Assembly: GCA_905331475.1 (NCBI GenBank)
Contig: CAJNYU010000028.1
Location: 123,147-187,146 of the forward strand
DNA: 64,000 nt
Direction: 5' to 3'
From: Rotaria socialis
Taxonomy: Eukaryota > Rotifera > Eurotatoria > Philodinida > Philodinidae
Positions 24,760 to 36,900 of the stretch are shown one piece after another. The stretch's first letter is position 1, and each line of letters opens with the position of its first letter. The notes beneath the pieces were generated by a model, which saw only the letters and a program-made list of their open reading frames with translations, was not told the DNA's origin and did no database searches. Both the position numbers and the translations under genes were made by a program.

Positions 24760-26101
24760 GAACTCGAATTAGACAGCTACTCTGGTGATCCGGAAAATCA
24801 GCTAACATCAGACATATTAAAGGATTTGTTATACATCTCATCATCACTCAAATACCTTTGTCTAAGATGTGAACCTAATGCTATCGACATTTCTGATTTC
24901 AATCTTCGTGGAGAACAAGTTTCTTGAATTGAACATTTAAAGTTAAGCAACATTATTATCGCCTTAGAACATATATATTCTATCGCTCCTGCTTTACGTA
25001 CACTTGATACCATGGTCACTTCATATCGTTGCATTTCCACTGTCACCAATCAATTTTATCTACCTACGTAAGTTACTTAAAAAATTTATCAATTGATGGA
25101 AATTATTTTTCTTTTAGGTTTATCGAACAATTACTTGACTTAACGACAAAACTAATTCATTTCGCTATTGCTGCCTGTAAGATCTTCAATGACGTAGTCG
25201 ATGGAATCGCATGGGAACGAATATTAAGTAAAATAATCACATTCAAGTTCTCATTTATGTTTGACGATAGTGTTTGGACTAAAAAGTCAATCAGACTCGA
25301 CTCATTTCGTACACCATTCTGGCTTGAGAAGAAAAATGGTATGTTATGTATAATCGATGTACTGTTACTGAGTTTTCATTGTTTCATTCAATTCCTTATT
25401 TTATGAATACATATCCATATTCTCAAATTAAAGGTGATATCATAATAGAATCAACTGGACCACAAGATTTTTCATTCTCGAACATTAACCAGTTGAGGGT
25501 TTATTGGAAGTCACCTATGAATAACGAACTTATACGTCGATTTACACATGTTCAACAATTGTATGTGAATGATTCTGAAAAGAGTTTTTGCATGATGCTT
25601 GCTGATATTATCCCATATCTTGATCTATCAACAATTATCACATTTATCATTGCTAACTATTATACGGAAATAAATATCGACATATTCATTCGGTTGGTAT
25701 GTCGTATATCTCATCTACGTATTATTGGTGCTTCAATTACTCTTCTTAAGTTACTTTGTATTTATCATTGGGCAAACATTAGCATTCTAAAAATTTTTGA
25801 TCAATATGAGGGTGGAATTGTAACAAAGTACGACTTAACACTGAACGAGATTGGTGCACTTTTTCGCTCATTCAGCCATGCAAAACAAATTCATTTTATG
25901 CATGATGATATATCTAATCTATCTGTTTTTCTGAATAATATATCAATGACAGTATCAAATGTAGTGTTAGAACATCGTGTTAATATAACTCCTACTATAT
26001 ATAGTAAATTCCTCACACGAGAATGGCTTGAACAAAATACACAACTACATAACTTTTCTTACTCATGCGATAAGCACAAGCGTATTAGTATATGGCTTTA
26101 G
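24760..26101 (+). pseudogene. Decayed LRR/F-box-like gene of a rotifer-type family
   Basis: Coding-like sequence in three pieces. Piece 1 (24760-25068) reads through leucine-rich segments (LLYISSSLKYLCLRC, LKLSNIIIALEHIYSIAPAL) but has an in-frame TGA near 24925, where CGA (Arg) may have stood. A GTAAG...TTTTAG intron (about 25069-25117) joins piece 2, which has typical FRTPFWLEKK text. Then a one-base frame change in an A-run near 25330 moves the continuing text (WYVMYNRCTVTEF and onward) into the next frame, which stays open to 26101. The final part is regular in leucine, isoleucine and histidine and ends WLEQNTQLHNFSYSCD...ISIWL, an ending I associate with large LRR/F-box-like families in bdelloid genomes. 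No N-terminal F-box was found. The family assignment is from memory of style, not alignment. Confidence 0.6.
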
Positions 26102-26246
26102 TTCTATCTCTTATTTTCTGTAATTTAACACCTATTGAACATTTGTTGTTTTTCTTCGTAATCTAAAAATTCAATTTATTTTCTCTTTTTCAATAGACAA
26201 TATATATATATATATAGTTGATGATATACTATCGATTAATATTTTT
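26102..26246. other. Spacer 3' of the pseudogene
   Basis: AT-rich DNA with a (TA)n run at about 26202-26216. No gene. Confidence 0.5.
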
Positions 26247-26480
26247 TTTTGTGTACTCAAAAAAGTGAGTACACGCTAGATACGGTCAGTGTGTCCGTCC
26301 GGCCGTTAACACGATAACTCTTGAAAGCCTCATCCAATTGTCTTGAAATTTTGTACACAGAATGATCTCATCAATACCTCAGTCGAGTTCGAAGATGAAA
26401 AGGATCCGTCAAGAAATGGCTGAGTTATCGAAAAAATTGTCACTATTGACCAAGCCGTCCCTGAGGGGGAGTACAGGGTT
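26247..26480 (+). repeat. Probable dispersed repeat with a short palindrome
   Basis: It starts with a 24-bp hairpin (GTGTACTC-A6-GTGAGTACAC) and continues with locally GC-richer text (GTGTGTCCGTCCGGCCG, then ACGATAACTC) that differs in composition from the flanks. The text resembles multicopy invertebrate repeats, but only one copy is in this window, so repeat status is inference. Confidence 0.4.
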
Positions 26481-29400
26481 TTTTCAAAAAATATTTTTCT
26501 CAGAAATATTCAAAACATATATAAATCGACTCAGTTTTCGCAGTACACATAAAAATCGGATGCAAATCCGATGTTTCCTCATTTATTTCATTTTGAAATG
26601 ATGAAACAAATTTTCTATATTTCTACATTAATGATTTCAATGAACATCAAAGTCAAATGATGTCTATATCATGTAAATCATGCTTTGTTAGTATGATAAA
26701 ATGACAATCTATTGTAATTCGTGCCTAGCTACATATATATACTGTTTACATTTTTTGAAATTGACTGAAAACGTTCAAAAATGGAAACAAATATGAACTG
26801 TTTTATAGTTTCTGAACGAATAATACGACCTTCAAGTTAATTGATTAATCGAACTTCAAAAATATAATGTCGATTTGTAGGATTAGTATTTTAATTTTAG
26901 TCATCTTTTAAAAACCTTAATTAACAGCAAAGATTAATTAGATCTGTAGAGAAAACTTTTTTTAAAAATCGTATTGTAATGTCTCTCATTTGAGATGAAC
27001 ATCATGTATGAGGAAAATAAATAGATTATTAATGATGCATTCCTTTCAACAAAAGTTTAAAAAAGAAGAATTCGCTAGTTCTTTTTAGAAAAAGTAGAAT
27101 TTCAATTGTTCAAGTGTATTGTGAATTTGAAATAAATTACTTTGCCAATAATAATCGAAACTCTGTGAAAAAAAATTAAAAGTTATAGTCACAATGTATT
27201 TGTCAACATTCTACATAAGTGATATCGTTCCAACTATCTGCTTGATTGCGGACGTTTTTCCTTAAATGATTCGTTAGAATAGTTTTAGTCACTTATCCAA
27301 TAGAAGAATTCGCATAGACCAATGTTACTGAAGTAAAATCGATGAGATGCGATTCTTCGAGGCACTTTTCGATTGATGATACAATATGAATAACATATGA
27401 ATCAAATTAAATTGGATGCAAAAACAAAACATCGTTCTATAATTTGCAAAATAAGAAAAATAAAAGATTTGTGTTTCTTTGGTTTTAGATTCAATACACT
27501 TGTATATGATATTATAAAAAATATTTTGGCTAAATTTTTATTATCAGCCAAGCGGAACAAAATTGAGGAAATAGCAGGTTCACTCAATGAGTTATAGAGA
27601 TTTTCTTACAGATAATTTAATGTACACTCCGTGATTTGTTTTATTGCCATCCATCTCTGGCGTCTTTCATGGATTAGCAATTTTTATTATAACTGTGGGC
27701 GAAACATTGATCACGACTCATACTTAGAATCATTCTCTACGTCGAAGTGCTTTTCTAAAATTACGCAAAAGCACATTTTAAATACTTTTATCTTCTCCAA
27801 CACTACGAACGAAACGGTCGACGAATCTTGAAGCGTTCAGTTAGCTTCATCGTTATTCACTTTTGATTCGTGGATAAAATGAACGACTGAGTGGAAACAT
27901 AAGATTATTTATCATAAAATACATAAATATCATCTCTACTTCTTGTTATTCGTTTTAAAGAGAATACTAAAGCGAATAAAATTGAACTGACTATATCATG
28001 AAAGTCTATATGTTTAGGTCGAAGCTTTTATTTGATGGATACAGAAACATTGAAAAAAATACAAGTAGAGATCAGAAGGCATGTTGTTAATTAAATTTCG
28101 TAAACAAAAATCACATTTTAACTTATCGGTACGATAGTCTAGTAAACAAATTCGAATTTCAATAGAATCGAAACTTTAATTCATTAGAAATTGATATTGT
28201 GCTCAACATTTTCACTGAACTGCTGATCACAATTTCAAGTATTTTTAAGCCTCCATGTAGTCAAAGTCATCTGTAAATAAACGCACCTGTGCGACTAGAT
28301 CAACGCTAAAAGTCTCGCTGTATTGAATCGAGATGCTGAAAAATAAGATCTGTATCTTACTTTGTCCAAGCAAAATTTGTATCTGATAAAGGCATTATTC
28401 TATACTCACGCGTAATCTTTTTTCACAGGGAAGAACTATCGATGAACTACAATATCAGTTATAACCATCGGTTTACCGAGCAAGATGAGTCCCGCATGGA
28501 AACATGTTTTGGATGTTTCAGAGCTTCATAATACCTTTGCAATACTTTTCTGATTTTCAAACTGCCTCAAAAATAGATTTTGATTTTGTTTCAATTTTTG
28601 AAATCTTCTAGGATATTATTGTTATTCATTATGCTAATCAGGAGGATCTGACCGATGATCGGTCGTAAATTTACAAACATAACAACATTGGTCGATTTTT
28701 TATGCGGACAAAATCAAGTTTCATATCCATATCCGCAAATAAATAAGAAAAAACAAGATTGACCTAATGGTTATCATAGCACACATTTTGAATGAATGTA
28801 CGACATAACAGAAAGAAAATAACATGCTAAGTCTACAATTCATTAATAACATCCGTGTTTAACAAATATTTCTCGAATTTTATGTGATTAATGTAGATTT
28901 AATAGTCCGATAAATTTGATATTTTCAGTTAGATAGCAACGGAAATAAATTACAAATAAAATTCATATAATCAACATAATACTCTTGTAATCTTTATGGC
29001 GAAGAGATGACTTATTTTAGTCTGATCGCTTCAAATTATTGCAGTACTCATGATGTTAAATTTTATCAATTTTCGGGAAAGATTTAGCCCCTCCCTAATC
29101 GGCAAAAGTCATACTTATTGTTACCATTGCTTGAGAACCTGTCACATGGACCTCTATAAAAATTATGGATCATTTACCGACATCTATATTGGTTTTAATA
29201 ACTACAAAGAACATTGTTTCACATCACTGCTAATTGATACTTTAGAAATTCAAGTCTTTCATCCAGATCTAATACTATAACATCAAAGTCACCAACAGGC
29301 ACATGCCTTGACGCTACACCAATCCGTAATAGTAGCTTACAAGTCGTCATATCATATACATTTTAATTGTGTCGCAAGCATTAATATTTTATTGTTTTTG

Positions 29401-30281
29401 TAATGGAATACAGAATCATGAATTATATTATTAATTTACTCGAACATTCCATTGACAAAATTTTTCATCTCTCAAACACCTTGAAAGTTTGTGTTGATTT
29501 GTTCTATCAAGTTACAAAATTTTGTTTATTCAGATACACGCGTATGTACTTATTTGAAAAGTATACGTTAGTCTATTGCTATCAACCATTGAAGGCCGTT
29601 GGTAGTAATGAATATAATCGTTCATGTTCGACTTTAATAGATTCAAATATTTATTTCCATGTTAAGCTTCTATCGGTCTAACTATCATATTAAACAGAAT
29701 AATTGTGTGTTGATGATTTCTTGATTATGTTTCATTTAGATAATATAGAAGCCAATCATGAACTCAATTCCATTGGAAGAATTTCTGGATACACGTGATT
29801 TTATTTACTTTTTTCTACTGATAAGATTCAACTATTATTCATATCTATTGAGTTACATTGAAGCAATAAACAAATATCTTTGTTAATAGTTTATTTGCAT
29901 GCATGAAAATAGAAAAACGGGAACCAGCGGTGGTAATTAATCTCAGCAACAAATCAGCAATTCGTATGTTACTTGCACTCGTGCTATATTTTTGCGTTCG
30001 AGTCTTTTTTTTTTCTTCTTCATGCGTATATATATTTTTGTATGCAGAGCATGTAGAGAAGGACAAAAAAAAAGAAAAGAAAATAGCACTGCTCGTTTAT
30101 TTCGCAGAGTAGAAAGAAACGCAAATCTATCGTGTAGCTAGCACTATAAATGTCTTCTTTTTTCAATCATCACTAAAGCATAAATTTATCTTCTCGTATT
30201 TATTTCCAGATGAAAAATATTTTACACTATATCAATTAGTAAAATCGTGATAACTCATACTAGTAATTATACTAACGTATA
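26481..30281. other. Intergenic, no recognised gene
   Basis: About 3.8 kb of AT-rich DNA with several ORFs of 60-92 codons (for example 29050-29280 and 29403-29681). None shows a domain, signal peptide or convincing splice partners. A tract near 30000-30080 is pyrimidine- then purine-rich. TATTTCCAG near 30200-30208 could be a 5' splice acceptor for the gene at 30282. Confidence 0.5.
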
Positions 30282-31471
30282 ATGTCGTCGAATATTGACC
30301 AGGAAGTACATGATCCGGTGGCTAATTTACATATGCAACCATCGAGAGGTATTCTCAAGTCAAAGAAAAGTATTGATGATGCAAAACAAGATATTCTACG
30401 TGAAACAATATTACCAGCAGTGAATCATTGCCTCACAACTGGTATGACTCGTTCTGAAAGTAAAAGGTAAGACCAATCTACTGATATTTTCTCATTACAT
30501 TTTTCTTCTTCTGTCAGTCATAAAATTCCTCATTTCGATGAAATGAATATCATTGCAACCTATCATCCAGTTGACAAAGATTACGGTCACATGAAAATCG
30601 AAGAGCCTAAAACACCCTATGCGCCAAATGATATTATTGATGAAGAAATATTGCCTGAAGCAACAAACATAGGCATCGATCCAAACACACTTGCACAACG
30701 GTTATTATCGGTTGAATAATTTCATCTTTTTTTGTTTTACTAAAACTTATTTCTGTTCAGATTGAACCAATCAAAATCATCTACATCCGATTCATCTCAG
30801 TCATATGCTACTCTTGTACCCGGGGCATCGATGGATGATGATATTGAACTTGCAGGAGACAAGTTGGGTAAAAAGAAAGCAAGAAAATTCGTAATCATTA
30901 TGAATGAATTGATTTTTAGAACATCGAAAACATTTTGAAAGTCATCGTAAACAGCATTATAATGAATTTGAAGTTGTTCGATTACGTAAAAAAGAAATCG
31001 AAGATGAACTACGCGCTCTCGAACAAGAAGAAAAACAACAGCCAGGAGCCACAGTAACGGTTCCGTACGGATCTGAAGACGGCAAAGGAAATGAAACGTA
31101 AATAGGCTTTTGTTTTATTTATATGAATTAAATATCGTTTTGCTTCTCGTTAGTAATGTATCATCATCTCGTTCATCAGTTGATTCAATAAAACCAATAT
31201 TAGTTCATCATCAGTCAAGAGATTCATCAGCATCGTCTGATCGCCCTCATCATCATCACCATGTGCATGTTGAAGGTAGTGAAGACGAGCAAACACTAAC
31301 AACTGAAGAACGAGGTTTGTTTTTTAATAGAATTTGAGATTTATTTTGACAATAAATTTTTTTTCAGAACGAAAAAGACAATTTGAATTAAAACGTAAAA
31401 AACACTACAATGAATTTCGTGCAGCACATTTGGCTGATCGAAACGATGATGAACCAGACACGACTGACTAA
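30282..31471 (+). CDS. PPP1R2: Protein phosphatase inhibitor 2 with duplicated PP1-binding helix
   Basis: Six exons: 30282-30466, 30518-30700, 30761-30867, 30920-31097, 31154-31314, 31368-31471. The product binds and restrains the catalytic subunit of protein phosphatase 1. All three family motifs are visible: RGILK (motif 1), the K-S-x-K...FDEMNIIATYHPVDKDYG block with EEPKTPYAP (motif 2 and the GSK3-type TP site), and the C-terminal ERKRQFELKRKKHYNEF helix (motif 3, HYNE). Unusually, motif 3 occurs twice: exon 4 has EHRKHFESHRKQHYNEF and exon 6 has the canonical copy, separated by a Ser-rich linker with a five-His run. Both copies follow splice junctions. The next gene starts 212 bp downstream on the same strand. 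Confidence 0.9.
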
Positions 31472-31680
31472 AAAGATATATCGATACTTAAATCTCTTTT
31501 TTTTTCTTCTTTTTCTGTAAGACGTCTATGGTAGTCGAAGAAGTTGATTGCAAATCTTTTTTTTTCTGCTTTGTATTTGATTTCGACAGTGTATTCCTTT
31601 GATTATCTGTATATGCAACAAAACAAAAGTCATAATCCTTTCATTTTTCGCAAACGATCTAATTTTGTTTCTTACATTAA

Positions 31681-31682
31681 AG
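31681..31682 (+). promoter_or_regulatory. Acceptor-like AG immediately before a start codon
   Basis: Pyrimidine-rich TTTTGTTTCTTACATTAAAG ends exactly at the ATG at 31683. No upstream cis-exon is evident. This fits a spliced-leader acceptor, making PPP1R2 and the next gene a possible two-gene operon. Confidence 0.4.
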
Positions 31683-32826
31683 ATGCTGTCGAGACTGAGT
31701 TTTATACGAAGAGGATATTGTCTTTCGCAATTAGTATTAATTAAATATCGACCGATACATTTAACATGTCTATTGGCAATAAAAAATGATACAGCACCAT
31801 CAACTAAAACCGATTCCGCAAACCCACCGAAACGTTCTTCTTTATTAAAGAGTGAAATATCGGAAATGGTCTTACGAAGTCTTCGTTTTCAGGAGCAACG
31901 TGGCCTGGTGAAAGCACTTGTCATCGGGTCTGGAATTGTAGTTATATCGACTGTGATATTTTTATATGTTTTTCGAAAACCATTGAAAAATCAAACGGTT
32001 GCACAAGTTGCCGATGTAGCAAGGAGCAGTCTAGAACACGGTGAGATTTTACATCTTGTTTTTTTTCTTCTGTTTCCTTCTTGAATCTGACAAGTCGAAT
32101 TATACTTCATTAATTCTCATTCAAGAGGATGTGACAAAAAACAAGGGTGGCCTTTTTTCTCATGTCTAAGAAATCAAAAGTATTCCTATTCATATCATTT
32201 CGTGACAAAAACAAGATTGCATGTTTATAATTTTTATATTAATTCTTTCAAGTCTCTATGCATGAATGAATTATTATTTTGAAATTGTTTTAGACAGCGT
32301 AAAACAGCAAGTTACTGTTCTATCTCAAGAACTTATTCAAACTCTTTTATCCGATCCGAATGTATTGTCGAAAGCTCTTGCATTTCTTGAACATGTTTTG
32401 GATGATCCATCAACAAAAAAAACTCTTATTCGTCTTCTACAACGTTTAATGGTCGATCGTGAAATGCAGCAATACGTATCAGAATTTGCATCGCAAATCG
32501 TCTATGATGTTATGCAAAAGCCAGAAACAGAAGTACAGCTAGGACAATTGTTTCGTCGTGCGATTTTACAAAAAGATAATCAAGACGCTTTACATTTACT
32601 ATTGAAAGAATTCGTAAATGATGAAAAAACGAAACAACTATTAAGTAATTTAGCACTAGAAATTACTCATCAAGTATTAAATGATGAAAATGTAAAAATA
32701 GCTGCAAGCAAATTTGTAAAAGATGTTCTCAGTGATTCGGATCTACAAGAACAAAGTGGACATTTTGCATGGAATGCCGTTAAAAGTGCACTAAAGCCAA
32801 AGTGGCTTAAAAGTCATGCTAAATAA
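31683..32826 (+). CDS. Unknown single-pass membrane protein with helical repeats
   Basis: Two exons (31683-32040, 32294-32826) encode about 296 residues. The N terminus is basic and hydrophobic (MLSRLSFIRRGYC), like a mitochondrial presequence. One strong membrane segment follows at about residues 79-98 (VKALVIGSGIVVISTVIFLYVF). The C-terminal 180 residues are amphipathic helices with a loose repeat of the form LLSDxxV...FLxxVLDDxxTKKxL...LLxxLMVD, ending in KPKWLKSHAK. I do not recognise the family. A mitochondrial inner-membrane protein with a helical-repeat domain is a reasonable guess. An AATAAA lies at 32970-32975. Confidence 0.75.
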
Positions 32827-33979
32827 ATACGGACGATTGTTAATGAAGATCAACAATCAAATCAAATGTACCAGAATATGATTGTGTAAATCCAATTATC
32901 CATTCACTATCTTTTCGATAAAAATAGAAAAAAATGTTTTAGGAGAAATTCTTTTTGTATTTTTTTTACAATAAACTAAGTTGATTTATTTGATTATACT
33001 TCTTTCGTCCTTTTTTCTCGTTCTTTATGTGTCAGATGTTTTATTTAATCTTGCTTTTTTCAGAGCATGAGCAGCACTATTCAAGTACTGAATTCGCTTC
33101 GGCGTCTAAAAGAAATGGCGCTTTGCTCGTTATCTACCAACCTGAAATTTTTTGAAATGTCGAATAAATAATTCATAAAAGTTTTTTGTTTGATTTTTTT
33201 CTAGATAATTGAAATGATTTCTAGTTTGAAAGTACTGACAGAATATTTTCCTTCCGCGATGCTTTTATCAACCATGAACGTATTCTTTTGCATCTTTTGA
33301 TTAAATTCTAATGGCTCACACGTAGTACCTTCAATAAAAGGTTGACCTAGTTTATTAATACTCAAATTAATGGCGCTATATTTCTTTGTCACGAGAATCT
33401 ATATGCTAACCTAAGACATTACAAGAGTAGTTCATCGAATCTCGTGATTCAAATTTACATGACGCTTCGATAAAAGCGTCATAATTAAATATGACGATAT
33501 AGCTGATTGTTTAAACGTCATAGTTCTGTCTATACAAAAGCTATATGCTAATTTGAATCATGAGATTTCCATTGTGACGATGCGTTTTTCGCATCAATTC
33601 TATATGCGTTGAGCGTGAATTAACTCAATTTATTTTCTAAAAAGAAAAGTCTATATTAATAACTTATTGTAGACAAACTTGAAAAATTCAAAACAAATTT
33701 TCATAAACAAAAGCAAGAAAATAATTTCCTATTAAACGATTATAATTATTTATGAGTTTACTTGAATGGGTAATGACATTATCGCTACTATTTAGGCATG
33801 TCTGACTCATGTTACCGAACTAATTCATTTGCTTAAACGAGATAGAAAATATCTTCCGAATTAGAACTCGCGATGATTCATATCTAATGACTCATAGTTT
33901 CACATCGTAAACATATGACAATAGTTTATTTTACTCTTCAATCGTCTAATTGTAGATTATACATTGATTTTCTTCAAAT
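32827..33979. other. Intergenic between the membrane protein and PLEKHM2
   Basis: 3' UTR with AATAAA at 32970, then AT-rich DNA. Near 33430-33600 there are two loosely mirrored stretches (GAATCTCGTGATTCAAATT and AATTTGAATCATGAGATTTC) that could form an imperfect hairpin. No gene is seen. Confidence 0.45.
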
Positions 33980-36900
33980 ATGAGTTATCTTTATGGACCG
34001 AAAATAATAAAAGATAAAATTTTAACCAATATTTCGGCAGCAATTCGAGAAGTTGGTCTAGTTGATTTCATCGATTAAATCAATAATCATATATGAAATA
34101 TTATTTAGATTCATCGATTAGCTGTCGATGACGATAATCAAACATCTCGAATTATAACAAATGATGATTGGCAAGTGCATTGTTTACTTGAGCATCTTGA
34201 TTTTGCTTTACTTTATGGGTAATAATGTATTATTTTCTTTTGCTTCTATGATTGCAAAGCGAGTCTCAGTATAATTCCGGCGGAACTCCTATATGAAATA
34301 TGATGCAGTTGTCGCTTGTCACAAGGCTACTAAGCTAATTTATCTATTTTAAGACATATCTATGTGGAATTCTCTAAAACTAAGTTTAGCATAGAAATTG
34401 TATATTATTAAAAAAGGAGATTATATATTATTATATTGCTTCGAATGTCATCAAATNCTCTGCCGGACCCGCTTCCCCAGCAAAGTCATATTCTCGAATT
34501 TGAAGCTGAAACTTTGTATGCTTGAAGGTCTCAATGAGACTAGTTTGCCAGAAAAAATTCAGAAGTTTTGGACAGACTATATACGAGATATGAATCTCTC
34601 AAAATATTGGCGATTTTCGATAGAAGTTGTACATTTTGAGAGATTCATATCTCGTATATAGTTTGTCCAAAACTTCTGAATTTTTTCTGGCAAACTAGTC
34701 TCATTGAGACCTTCAAACATACAAAGTTTCAGATTCAAATTCGAGAATATGACTTTGCTGGGAAAGCGGGTCCTGCAGAGGAAATTCACTGAAAAATCGA
34801 ATATCTCCCTTTAGGTAAGCCACGGGCCGCTAATATTTTAACCCTGTTAGTTTGGCAATGAGACCTTTCATTTGATACCAATATGAGCGGTTTTCGTGAT
34901 GAACAGTACAAACACCTCCATTGTAAGCTCTAGCTAAATACTTCTTTTCGATCATATTTTATTAAAGAAAATATATAAATGCCTCAAATTTAGATTAAGA
35001 TTTGTTCAAGATGGATACTATAAATGTGTTAGTGAATTTACTCCAAAATTATTATTGAAGGAGATTGAGTCATTGCTAAATATAGAAACCAATATTGGTC
35101 GTGGTCGTGCATGGTTTTTCTTCGCATTTAATGATAATTTAACGGAAAGCTATATAAAATGTTTTCAAGATAATAAAAAATTAATTAAAAAATTTTACAC
35201 ATCCGATTCCATAGTTAACGATACTCAAGTAGGGCTTTTGTTTTTCATTTTTATTCCTTCGATTAATTAAAATTCCTTTTTGTTTTGTCTAGAGATTAAT
35301 TGCTCTTACGACATTATGTTCTGGTTTAGAAAATATTCAATTTGATTTAAAAATTGTAGGAAAAAAACAAAATTTAATTCAAGCGAGAAAGAAAAGCAAT
35401 CATCGATATTTCAATTTTAGGATTGTGCATATTTTGATCGTGGCTGTTGGCCAGCCTATTTACAAGTTGATATAAAAGATACCGAACGACTTCCATTGCC
35501 AGGCGTACGAAATGATGTTCCGACATTTACTACATACTTATCTAGATATGATGTTCAACATTTACCATCGTCACCTGCTGTATTAAATAGAACTACTGTT
35601 GCATCGAGTACGGTTTTATATTGAATAATTGACTATAGAAAATTTTTTTTTCTTCTTCTGAATAGAACGTGTTCGAGTACCTAAACGAAACGGTCGCGCA
35701 TCGACAACATCATCTGTTGTGAATAGTCTTATATCTTCGGATATTCATCCGACTACTTTCTCGCGTTCATCCTCTGTTAGCTTTGATAATCCGTCGATAG
35801 ATGGTTTATCATTGAACGATGAAAATCAAATATCGAATTTAACGATTCTAGTATCAGATTCTCCATTACCATTAGCAAGTACAACAACACCAGGACTTAG
35901 TTCAAGTTTAAGTGAACTTGATCCTATACTAAATAATCGACCTCCAACACCCTCACCTATATCATCAATTATCGTCGATGAAAAAGCCATGACCATACCT
36001 TTAGATGACAAATCTATTGTGGCAGAAACAATTGACAGTGAACCTTCAACAACCGAAAGTAAATCTTTAATAGCAGAAACTCAACCTTCAATAATTGTTG
36101 AGAAACCGACAAATATTTCTGAAAAAATTGAACAATCAATCAATAGCTCTGAACAACATGAACATTCAATATTATCTTCACTATCGGTTTCAATTGATAA
36201 TGGATTAAGTGATTTAAGTGTAGAACCAAAAAATGATGATCTTCTACGACCTAAGCATGTCGATTCACTCGATTTAGAGTGAGAAATTAAAAAAAAAACA
36301 ACAACAAAGATTTCCAATAGATTTTTCTATTCGTAGGGCTGATGCTAATCTTCAATTACAATTTACATTAGAAGTTTATGAAATAGAAAATAAAGAAAGA
36401 TTAATTAAAGTATTAAAACGAGTTGTGAATTCTTCAGTTTTTTTTTACTTTAATTTCTAATAGATATTTCCTACAACGATTGGTCACAATAATGGCAATA
36501 TTGAAACTGTCTTTCTTCTCGTAACAACGATGAGTGTTTATTTAGTTCGACAAACCTACGAAACTAATGGTTTATATCGAATAGAAAAAGTCGAAAGTGT
36601 GAGATTAGAACAAATCAATTATATGGAAGTAAAGATTCATCTGTTCTTTATTTCTTTTTTTTCACAATAAACATAATCATTTTATTATTTAAGGTTGGCC
36701 CTAATGAACAGTTTTTTCGTATAATGGCAAACAAGAAAAGTAAACTTCATACGTTAACAACAGGATGTGTCGAATTAACGAGGTAATTTTCCAACTACCA
36801 ATTAAATTTTAATCATGAAGAAAATTCTCCGTCAAATGAACTTTTTACAGTATCATTCACTAGAAAATAGAGCTAATTATCTTACGTTTTCAGAGCCATT

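Noticed and set aside
29985-30005. tRNA B-box-like GTTCGAGTC
   Set aside because: No A box or cloverleaf can be formed at the required spacing.
34398-34789. Two ORFs giving the same peptide from opposite strands
   Set aside because: They are the two arms of foldback element B; symmetry explains the identity.
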